From Bacteroidales bacterium (GTDB taxonomy: Bacteria; Bacteroidota; Bacteroidia; Bacteroidales; UBA932), in the NCBI GenBank assembly GCA_004556005.1, contig SFJA01000053.1, forward strand, positions 1-12,097: 12,097 nt of DNA, given 5' to 3'. Positions within the stretch are counted from its first letter, which is position 1, and each line of letters begins with the position of its first letter. Of the stretch, positions 5,706 through 11,681 are shown piece after piece. Below the pieces are notes generated by a model. It did not search any database and was not told where the DNA came from. It was given only the letters and a program-made list of their open reading frames with translations. The translations under genes and the position numbers were made by a program.

Positions 5706-6908
5706 ATGAGCGTACATAAACTTTTCTCTTCACAGGCCTCGACAGTAGGCCTGTTTTGCGATTGTTTCCCTCCGGTGATGGACGGGGTTGCGGTCTGTAT
5801 GCAGAATTATGCCCACTGGCTGCAGCAGATGGTCGGTTCCGTGACGGTGGTCACGCCAAAGGTCAAGGGCGCGGACCGTTCGTCGCTTGACTACCGCGTA
5901 ATCGATTTCTTCTCCGTCCCGGTTCCCGGTCGCCCGCCTTATGTGACGGGAATAGCTGAAATGGACCCCATATACCTGACCGAAATTCTCAAGACTCGTT
6001 TCAGGATAGTCCACGCCCATTGTCCGTTCGCCACCGGCCTGGCTGCCCAGCGCATTGCCAAGGTCCAGGGCATTCCGCTGGTTGCGACCTTCCACTCCAA
6101 ATACAGGGACGACTTTTCCCGCTCGCTGCCAAAGGTGGCGGTCGATCTGGTCATAAAGGCTATAGTCGAATTCTACGAGAAAGCTGACCTCGTCTGGGTT
6201 CCGCAGGAGTCCGTCATCGACGTGATCCGCTCCTACGGCTACAAGGGAAAGGTGGAGGTGATGGACAACGGCTCCGACCTGGTTGCCGACTACCCGGAGA
6301 AGTACTTCGTCGAGGCGAGGCAGTCGCTGGGAATAGGGCCGGAAGAATTTGTCCTTCTCTTTGTGGGTCAGCATATTTGGGAAAAGAACCCGCGGCTGGT
6401 GATTGACGCGCTGGCGCTGATTCCGGACCAGAAGTTCAGAATGTATTTTGTGGGCGAGGGCTATGCAGCGAAGGAAATGCAGCAGCTCGTCAGCGAGAAG
6501 GGACTGGACGGGAAGGTGAGCTTCGTGGGCAGCATCAAGGATAGGGAGCAGATAAAGACTTATTATGCGGCCTCCGATCTTTTCCTGTTTCCGTCGTTGT
6601 ATGACAATGCTCCTCTGGTGGTCAGGGAAGCGGCTGCGCTGCATACCCCGGCGGTGATGGCGAAGGGTTCGACGGCTGCCACGATATTGAAGGATGGCGA
6701 AAACGGCTTCCTGGTGGACAATGACCCGGAAAAGCTTGCCGGACTCGTAAAAGAATTGATTCACAACCCGGAAAGGGTGCACAGGGTAGGCGTGCAGGCC
6801 TCGAAGAGCATAGTGCGCTCCTGGGAGGATTGCGTGGGAGAGGCGCTCGACCGCTACAACGTGCTGCTCGCAAGCCGTGGCCTGCCTAAGATAGAAAGGC
6901 TGCCATAG
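5706..6908 (+). CDS. GT4-type glycosyltransferase (GT-B fold)
   Basis: This encodes 400 residues, a normal GT4 length. The ATG at 5706 is preferred because it is 7 bases after the previous stop and puts the first Rossmann strand near the N-terminus (VGLFCDCFPPVMDGVA, residues 14-29, the usual acceptor-side glycine loop). Longer versions would overlap the EF-hand gene. The C-terminal donor domain is clear: FVGQHIWEKN (219-228), then YFVGEGY, VSFVGSIKD, and YAASDLFLFPSLYDNAPLVVREAAALHTPAV. The EX7E motif appears as D300-x7-E308, with Asp replacing the first Glu. It transfers a sugar from a nucleotide sugar to an unknown acceptor, probably a lipid or envelope glycan, at the cytoplasmic face. No other glycan genes are nearby, so the acceptor cannot be predicted. 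Confidence 0.9.
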   Translation: MSVHKLFSSQASTVGLFCDCFPPVMDGVAVCMQNYAHWLQQMVGSVTVVTPKVKGADRSSLDYRVIDFFSVPVPGRPPYVTGIAEMDPIYLTEILKTRFRIVHAHCPFATGLAAQRIAKVQGIPLVATFHSKYRDDFSRSLPKVAVDLVIKAIVEFYEKADLVWVPQESVIDVIRSYGYKGKVEVMDNGSDLVADYPEKYFVEARQSLGIGPEEFVLLFVGQHIWEKNPRLVIDALALIPDQKFRMYFVGEGYAAKEMQQLVSEKGLDGKVSFVGSIKDREQIKTYYAASDLFLFPSLYDNAPLVVREAAALHTPAVMAKGSTAATILKDGENGFLVDNDPEKLAGLVKELIHNPERVHRVGVQASKSIVRSWEDCVGEALDRYNVLLASRGLPKIERLP

Positions 6909-6953
6909 ATCGGTTTTTTCGTTGATGTATAGGCGATTATTTTGCTTTGAATC

Positions 6954-6984
6954 TTGCAGGGATAAAAAATAATGTATAAATTTG
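6954..6984 (+). promoter_or_regulatory. Promoter of rpsO
   Basis: TTG (6954-6956) lies 20 bases before TAAATTTG (6977-6984), an exact -7 box. Transcription would start near 6992, leaving a 5' leader of about 57 bases. A small hairpin (CCC-ATA-GGG, about 6995-7003) sits at its start. Ribosomal protein S15 represses its own mRNA in several bacteria through leader structure, but I see no feature here that proves this. Confidence 0.65.
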
Positions 6985-7048
6985 CACGCTTTTCCCATAG
7001 GGGCTGAAGCATTGACATTTTTTATAAACCAATTAAATTTTTTGCACG

Positions 7049-7324
7049 ATGGCTGAATATCTTATGCCGGAGAAAAAGCAAGAGATTTTCGCGAAGTACG
7101 GGAAGTCTAATAAGGACACCGGCTCTCCTGAGAGTCAAGTTGCGTTATTTTCCTACCGTATCGCTCACCTTACCGAGCACGTGAAGAAGAACAAGAAGGA
7201 CGTGGTTACCCGCCGTTCACTTCTCCGTCTCGTCGGTAAGAGACGTCAGGTTCTGGATTATCTCCAGAAAATTGATATTGAGAGATACAGAAAGATCGTC
7301 AAGGAGCTCGGTCTCCGTCGATAA
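7049..7324 (+). CDS. rpsO: 30S ribosomal protein S15
   Basis: This encodes 91 residues, close to the usual 89. S15 binds the three-way junction of helices 20-22 of 16S rRNA and nucleates the platform of the small subunit. It also contributes to an inter-subunit bridge. The signature segments are all present: GSPESQVALFSYRI (26-39), the loop HLTEHVKKNKKDVVTRRSLLRLVGKRRQVLDYL (40-72, split around basic RNA-binding residues), and the ending RYRKIVKELGLRR. The start ATG gives MAEYLMPEKK, typical for the family. The gene has its own promoter and is followed 19 bases later by a strong terminator before pnp, an order shared with many bacteria. Confidence 0.98.
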   Translation: MAEYLMPEKKQEIFAKYGKSNKDTGSPESQVALFSYRIAHLTEHVKKNKKDVVTRRSLLRLVGKRRQVLDYLQKIDIERYRKIVKELGLRR

Positions 7325-7342
7325 TCGGAATAGGGAATCCCG

Positions 7343-7375
7343 GGGATGGTACCCAGACGGTGCCATCCCTTTTTT
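7343..7375 (+). terminator. Intrinsic terminator between rpsO and pnp
   Basis: GGGATGGTAC (7343-7352) pairs with GTGCCATCCC (7360-7369) in a 10-bp stem with one G-U pair. The loop is 7 bases and six T residues follow (7370-7375). It is a textbook terminator. Because no obvious promoter lies between it and the pnp ATG at 7403, pnp is probably expressed by partial read-through. Confidence 0.85.
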
Positions 7376-7402
7376 GATGAAAGCAGTTTAAGGAAAACAA
7401 TA

Positions 7403-9823
7403 ATGAACATTATCAACAAGAAAATCGAGCTCGCGGATGGCCGCGTGATCGAAATCGAAACCGGAAAACTGGCCAAGCAGGCCGACGGTTCAGCTGTCGT
7501 GAAGATGGGTGGCACTATGCTTCTCGCCACCGTATGTGCAGCAAAGGAAGTAAAGGAGGGCACTGATTTTATGCCCCTTACAGTAGATTACAAGGAAAAA
7601 TACTACTCAGCGGGCCGCTTCCCGGGCGGCTTTATGAAGAGAGAGGGTAAGTCTTCTGATTATGAGATACTTATCTCTCGTCTTATCGATCGTCCAATCC
7701 GTCCTCTCTGGCCGGATGACTTCCACCTCGAGGTATTTGTAAACGTAACCCTCATCTCCGCCGAGAAGGATATCCAGCCGGATGCGCTCGCCGGACTTGC
7801 AGCATCCTGCGCCCTCGCTACCAGCGACCTGCCTTTCGGAGGCCCTATTTCCGAGGTTCGCGTATGCCGCATCGGGGGCGAATTCGTCATCAACCCGACA
7901 TTCTCCGAGATGAAGGAAGCCGATCTCGAACTTATGGTTGCCGCTACCGAGGAGAACATTATGATGGTTGAGGGCGAAATGAAGGAAGTGAGCGAGAGCG
8001 TGATGCTCGAGGCCATCAAGTTTGCCCACGAGGAAATCAAGCGTCACTGCCGCATTCAGAAGGAGCTTATGCACGAGCTCGGAACCGACGTAAACAAGCG
8101 CGACTATCCGCACGATGTCGAGGACGAGGAACTCAAAAAGGCAGTCGAGTCCTTCTGCTACGACAAGTGCTATGCCCTTGCCAAGTCATTCAAGTCAAAG
8201 CACGAACGCGAAGACGGCTTTACCGCCATCAAGGAAGAATTCCTCGCTACCATTCCTGAGGATCAGCTTGAGGAAAAGACTCCTCTTGTAGAGCGCTACT
8301 ATCACAGCGTCGAGAAGGAGGCCATGCGCAATATGATCCTTGACGAGGGTGTGCGCCTTGACGGTCGTGTATGCGACCAGGTGCGTCCTATCTGGTGCGA
8401 GGTTGACTATCTGCCTTGCGCTCACGGTTCAGCGATCTTTACCCGTGGTGAAACTCAGTCACTTGCAACCGTTACCCTCGGAACCAAGATGGATATGAAG
8501 GAGACTGACGAGGTGCTCATCCAGGAGGATCAGCAGGTCGTGCTCCATTACAACTTCCCTCCATTCGCAACCGGCGATGCAAAGAGCCAGCGTGGTGTTG
8601 GCCGTCGCGAGATAGGTCACGGAAACCTCGCTCTCAGGGCTCTCAAGCCAGTCATTCCTGTAGCTCCGGAGAATCCTTACGCAGTGCGTATTGTCAGCGA
8701 TATTCTTGAGTCAAACGGCTCATCATCAATGGCTTCCGTTTGCGGTGGATGTCTCGCTCTAATGGATGCCGGCGTGAAGATCAAGAAACCTGTTGCGGGT
8801 GTAGCCATGGGTCTTATCACTGATTCAGAGCGTCCAAATGACAGGTATGCAATCCTTACCGATATTCTTGGAGATGAGGACCATCTCGGAGATATGGACT
8901 TCAAGGTAACCGGTACCGCAGACGGTATCACTGCAACCCAGATGGACATCAAGGTTGACGGTCTCAGCTATGACGTTCTTGCCAAGGCACTCGAGCAGGC
9001 ACGTCAGGGTCGTCTCCACATTATGGGAGAGATGATGAAGACCATCAGTGAGCCTCGCGAAGACTACAAGCCTTTCGTTCCTCGCATCGAGCAGATTCGC
9101 ATTGCATCCGAGTTTATCGGAGCCGTTATCGGCAAGGGTGGCGAGACCATTCAGAAGATACAGAAGGAGACAGGTACTGTTATTACCATCACCGAGGAAC
9201 CGCTTCCTGGCGGTGGCACCGAGGGTGTTGTTGACGTTGCATCCGACAACAAGGAAGCCATGCAGAAGGCTCTCGACTGGATCAAGGGCATATGCGCAGT
9301 ACCTGAGGTTGGTGCCGTTTACCACGGAAAGGTTGTTAGCATTCTCGAATTTGGCGCATTCGTCGAGATTCTTCCTGGCAAGGAGGGACTTCTCCACGTC
9401 AGCGAGATTGCCTGGACCAAGACCGAGAAGGTTGAGGACGTCCTTTCTGTAGGACAGGAGGTTGATGTCAAACTCCTCGAGGTGGATGCCAAGACCGGTA
9501 AACTCCGTCTCTCGATGAGAGCTCTTACCGAGAAGCCTGAAGGCTACCGCGAGCCTGAGCGCCGTCCTCGTCCTGAGCGTTCAGACCGCCGCGACGACCG
9601 TCGTTCTGACCGTGGAGATCGTCGTTCCGACAGGGGAGACCGCCGTTCAGACCGCGGCGATGATCGCGGAGAGCGTTCTGACCGAAACGAAAGGGGTGAA
9701 CGCCGTTTCGACCGTGGTGCTGACCGCAACGACCGCCGTTCCGGCCGCAACTTCGGACCGCGCAACGAGGCCCCGGCCCCTGCGGCAGATGACTTCAAAG
9801 AGCCAGTTGAAGAAATCTTCTAG
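7403..9823 (+). CDS. pnp: Polyribonucleotide nucleotidyltransferase (PNPase)
   Basis: This encodes 806 residues. PNPase degrades RNA 3' to 5' by phosphorolysis and can also add tails. The domains are RNase PH-like 1 (about 5-145), a linking helical domain (about 240-310), RNase PH-like 2 (about 313-545), KH (about 555-620, GKGG at 577-580) and S1 (about 636-706). The catalytic features are intact: the SSS loop at 440-442, and D493, D499 and K501 in GDEDHLGDMDFK. The RNA-channel FFRR loop appears as FMKR (77-80). The ATG at 7403 gives the family start MNIINKKIELADGR. A longer frame reaching back to 7346 would begin inside the terminator hairpin. After S1 comes an unusual tail (713-786) rich in Arg, Asp, Ser and Gly with repeated DRRSDRG, ending in an acidic stretch. 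The tail is probably disordered and may bind RNA or protein partners. Confidence 0.97.
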   Translation: MNIINKKIELADGRVIEIETGKLAKQADGSAVVKMGGTMLLATVCAAKEVKEGTDFMPLTVDYKEKYYSAGRFPGGFMKREGKSSDYEILISRLIDRPIRPLWPDDFHLEVFVNVTLISAEKDIQPDALAGLAASCALATSDLPFGGPISEVRVCRIGGEFVINPTFSEMKEADLELMVAATEENIMMVEGEMKEVSESVMLEAIKFAHEEIKRHCRIQKELMHELGTDVNKRDYPHDVEDEELKKAVESFCYDKCYALAKSFKSKHEREDGFTAIKEEFLATIPEDQLEEKTPLVERYYHSVEKEAMRNMILDEGVRLDGRVCDQVRPIWCEVDYLPCAHGSAIFTRGETQSLATVTLGTKMDMKETDEVLIQEDQQVVLHYNFPPFATGDAKSQRGVGRREIGHGNLALRALKPVIPVAPENPYAVRIVSDILESNGSSSMASVCGGCLALMDAGVKIKKPVAGVAMGLITDSERPNDRYAILTDILGDEDHLGDMDFKVTGTADGITATQMDIKVDGLSYDVLAKALEQARQGRLHIMGEMMKTISEPREDYKPFVPRIEQIRIASEFIGAVIGKGGETIQKIQKETGTVITITEEPLPGGGTEGVVDVASDNKEAMQKALDWIKGICAVPEVGAVYHGKVVSILEFGAFVEILPGKEGLLHVSEIAWTKTEKVEDVLSVGQEVDVKLLEVDAKTGKLRLSMRALTEKPEGYREPERRPRPERSDRRDDRRSDRGDRRSDRGDRRSDRGDDRGERSDRNERGERRFDRGADRNDRRSGRNFGPRNEAPAPAADDFKEPVEEIF
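9596..9658 (+). repeat. Three tandem 21-bp units encoding DRRSDRG in the pnp tail
   Basis: The units 9596-9616, 9617-9637 and 9638-9658 each encode DRRSDRG, while their codons differ (CGT, AGG and CGC for Arg; TCT, TCC and TCA for Ser). Degenerate copies continue to about 9750. The protein repeat is better conserved than the DNA repeat. Confidence 0.8.
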
Positions 9824-9867
9824 GTTTTTTCAATTCCCCAGGCAATCGCCTGAATAAAAAATAATTA

Positions 9868-9898
9868 CCCGATTCCGCATCGTCCGGAATCGGGTTTT
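9868..9898. terminator. Bidirectional terminator between pnp and trpB
   Basis: CCCGATTCCG (9868-9877) and CGGAATCGGG (9885-9894) form a perfect 10-bp stem with a 7-base loop. On the plus strand TTTTGT follows. On the minus strand TAATTATTTTTTATTC follows. It can therefore end both pnp and the convergent trpB. A smaller hairpin CAGGC-AATC-GCCTG lies at 9839-9852. Confidence 0.8.
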
Positions 9899-9967
9899 GT
9901 CTGTTAATTATCAATTCCGGCATTTTTGAGTGCTGCCATCCAGTCTCCAAAACGCCCGTCAATACCC

Positions 9968-11341
9968 CTACAGATCAACTTTCGGCAGTTGTGCCAGAGA
10001 TTTGGCAAGGTCCTCGTCTGTAGGGATGACGTCCGTCATCGTTCCGTCGTTGTATTGGGCGTAGGCCTTGAGGTCGAAATAGCCCGTGCCGGTAAGGCCA
10101 AATACTATGGTCTTTTCTTCTCCGGTTTCCTTGCATTTCAGAGCTTCATCTATTGCTACTCTGATGGCGTGGCTGCTTTCCGGTGCAGGAAGAGTGCCTT
10201 CCACACGTGCGAAAAGGGTGGCTGCTTCAAAAACGGAGGTCTGTTCGACCGCTCTTGCCTCGAAGTATCCGTCGTGATAGAGCTGCGACATGATGGTGCT
10301 CATTCCGTGGAATCTCAGTCCTCCCGCGTGATTGGCCGAAGGAATGAATTGGCTGCCAAGGGTGTACATCTTTGCCAGAGGGCATATCATTCCGGTGTCG
10401 CAGAAGTCGTATGCAAACTTGCCCCTTGTGAAACTTGGGCAGGATGCCGGTTCTACAGCAATCACCTTGTAGTCAGCTTCGCCCCTGAGAATCTCTCCGA
10501 TGAACGGCGAAGCCAGTCCTCCTAGGTTCGAACCGCCGCCCGCGCAGCCGATGATGATGTCCGGCTTGATGTCATACTTGCGCAGCGCAGCCTGTGCTTC
10601 GAGTCCTATAATCGTCTGATGCAGAAGTACCTGGTTTAGCACGGAACCGAGCTCGTAACGGTATCCCTCCTGAGAAACGGCCGCTTCTACCGCCTCTGAT
10701 ATTGCGCAGCCGAGGCTGCCTGTCGTCTCAGGGAATTCTTCCAGAATCTTGCGTCCGACATTTGTGGTGTTGCTTGGAGACGGGGTGACCTTGGCTCCGT
10801 ATGTGCGCATCACCTCGCGGCGGAACGGCTTCTGCTCGTATGAGCATTTAACCATATATACCTGACAGTCAAGCCCGAAGTATGAGCAGGCCATACTCAG
10901 CGCGGTGCCCCACTGGCCGGCGCCGGTTTCGGTCGTTACGCCTTTGAGACCCTGCTTCTTTGCATAATATGCCTGGGCTATGGCTGAGTTGAGCTTGTGG
11001 CTGCCGGATGTATTGTTGCCCTCGAATTTGTAATAGATCTTTGCAGGGGTGCCGAGTGCCTTTTCAAGGAAATATGCCCTTACAAGCGGCGACGGTCTGT
11101 ACATCTTGTAGAAGCGTAACACTTCATCCGGAATGTCAACATATCGGGTGTCGTCGTCAAGTTCCTGACGGACAAGCTCTTTACAGAAGATAGGCTCAAG
11201 CTCTTCGGCCTTGAGCGGCTGAAGTGTACCAGGGTTGAGCAGCGGTGCGGGCTTGTTTTTCATATCCGCACGTACGTTGTACCATTGTGTAGGAATCTCG
11301 CTTTCTTCGAGATAAATTTTGTAAGGAATCTTCTTTTCCAT
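9968..11341 (-). CDS. trpB: Tryptophan synthase beta chain, TrpB2 type
   Basis: This encodes 457 residues of a PLP enzyme that joins indole and serine to give tryptophan. The PLP lysine is K116 in NTSGSHKLNSA, the catalytic Glu is E138 in TETGAGQWG, and the phosphate-binding loop is GGGSN at 268-272. The chain is longer than classical TrpB (about 400), with roughly 80 residues before RPSPLVRA. Together with the sequence of the core, this marks the TrpB2 group, which often works without the alpha subunit. No trpA or other trp gene is adjacent: the gene ends at a bidirectional terminator, and upstream there is only a leader. It may salvage free indole or supplement a TrpAB enzyme encoded elsewhere. 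A Trp-rich leader peptide and a terminator directly upstream strongly suggest control by tryptophan supply. Confidence 0.95.
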   Translation of the reverse strand: MEKKIPYKIYLEESEIPTQWYNVRADMKNKPAPLLNPGTLQPLKAEELEPIFCKELVRQELDDDTRYVDIPDEVLRFYKMYRPSPLVRAYFLEKALGTPAKIYYKFEGNNTSGSHKLNSAIAQAYYAKKQGLKGVTTETGAGQWGTALSMACSYFGLDCQVYMVKCSYEQKPFRREVMRTYGAKVTPSPSNTTNVGRKILEEFPETTGSLGCAISEAVEAAVSQEGYRYELGSVLNQVLLHQTIIGLEAQAALRKYDIKPDIIIGCAGGGSNLGGLASPFIGEILRGEADYKVIAVEPASCPSFTRGKFAYDFCDTGMICPLAKMYTLGSQFIPSANHAGGLRFHGMSTIMSQLYHDGYFEARAVEQTSVFEAATLFARVEGTLPAPESSHAIRVAIDEALKCKETGEEKTIVFGLTGTGYFDLKAYAQYNDGTMTDVIPTDEDLAKSLAQLPKVDL

Positions 11342-11364
11342 AACAATAAAGGTAATTGATTTCC

Positions 11365-11406
11365 AAAAAATTTACCGGGGCCAGTCGCTTAGGACAGACC
11401 CCGGTA
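11365..11406 (-). terminator. Attenuator terminator upstream of trpB
   Basis: On the minus strand TACCGGGG (11406-11399) pairs with CCCCGGTA (11380-11373). The stem extends inward by two pairs, one mismatch and a further GTC/GAC, leaving a 6-base loop (CTAAGC). After AA come six T residues (11370-11365). It stands 24 bases before the trpB ATG, so it must be bypassed for expression. It lies 25 bases downstream of the leader peptide stop. Confidence 0.85.
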
Positions 11407-11430
11407 TATGATACACGGATGAGGCACCCC

Positions 11431-11487
11431 TTACGACTGCTTGAGTTGTAACAGGCACCACCACCAGTATGACTTGTTCTGTAACAT
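11431..11487 (-). CDS. Tryptophan leader peptide (18 aa)
   Basis: The ATG at 11487 opens an 18-codon frame, MLQNKSYWWWCLLQLKQS, ending in TAA at 11433-11431. Codons 8-10 are TGG TGG TGG (11466-11458). Three Trp in a row in so short a peptide is the hallmark of ribosome-sensing leaders such as TrpL of enteric bacteria. The peptide itself need have no function, since its translation is the signal. It ends before the terminator that precedes trpB. The ATG lies only 8 bases after the predicted -7 box, so the message would be leaderless or nearly so, and no ribosome-binding site is visible. A different frame opening at TTG 11498 reads through the terminator and lacks the Trp codons, so it is not the product. 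It is too small for routine gene calling. Confidence 0.8.
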   Translation of the reverse strand: MLQNKSYWWWCLLQLKQS

Positions 11488-11495
11488 TGTAGGAG

Positions 11496-11526
11496 CAAAT
11501 ATCAATTAAATAAATTAAAAATCCAA
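11496..11526 (-). promoter_or_regulatory. Promoter of the trp leader and trpB
   Basis: On the minus strand TTG (11526-11524) is followed after 20 bases by GATATTTG (11503-11496), which matches TAnnTTTG except for the first base. The spacer is A/T-rich. The transcription start should be near 11489, immediately before the leader peptide ATG. Confidence 0.65.
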
Positions 11527-11623
11527 CACTTTTTTAAATTTTTTCAATTTGTCCCGTTTCGACCCGCAGAAGCAGTTTGAGGTCAAAGACAATTTTTCAT
11601 AATCTAATCGGGGAAATGATTGA

Positions 11624-11640
11624 TATTTTTGCTACATTTG
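11624..11640 (+). promoter_or_regulatory. Candidate -7 boxes of pheA
   Basis: Two exact TAnnTTTG matches lie in tandem, TATTTTTG (11624-11631) and TACATTTG (11633-11640). Neither has a clear TTTG at the -33 distance. The second would give a leader of about 34 bases before the ATG at 11682. A seven-codon frame in that leader (ATG 11654) contains no Phe and is not a regulatory leader peptide. Confidence 0.5.
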
Positions 11641-11681
11641 TTTTTTGGAGTAAATGGATTTATGTACGATTAGTTAGTCAG

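Larger units (their letters stand above)
11365..11487 (-). promoter_or_regulatory. Putative tryptophan attenuator (leader RNA of trpB)
   Basis: The parts in transcription order are: leader peptide with three Trp codons, stop codon, about 25 bases, strong terminator, trpB. A ribosome stalled at the Trp codons under starvation should favour an alternative fold that blocks the terminator. By eye two alternative pairings are possible. The Trp-codon segment GGTGCC can pair with the second GGTGCC at about 11423-11428 using two G-U pairs. Leader CAGTCG (11439-11434) is perfectly complementary to CGACTG in the terminator (11387-11382). I cannot establish by hand which fold forms the antiterminator. 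Confidence 0.7.

Noticed and set aside
6909..6953. Terminator after the glycosyltransferase gene
   Set aside because: There is a T run (GGTTTTTTC) but no convincing stem in front of it.
5730..6998. Long minus-strand reading frame (422 codons) opposite the glycosyltransferase
   Set aside because: It is rich in His, Arg and Gln with no domain pattern, and it overlaps a clear GT4 gene and the rpsO promoter. It is a mirror frame of GC-biased codons.
11196..11498. 100-codon minus-strand frame overlapping the trp leader
   Set aside because: It starts at a TTG, reads through the attenuator terminator into trpB in another frame and lacks the Trp codons. The short ATG frame explains the region better.
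11654..11677. Seven-codon frame before pheA as a possible Phe leader peptide
   Set aside because: It encodes MDLCTIS with no Phe codons, and no terminator hairpin lies between it and pheA.
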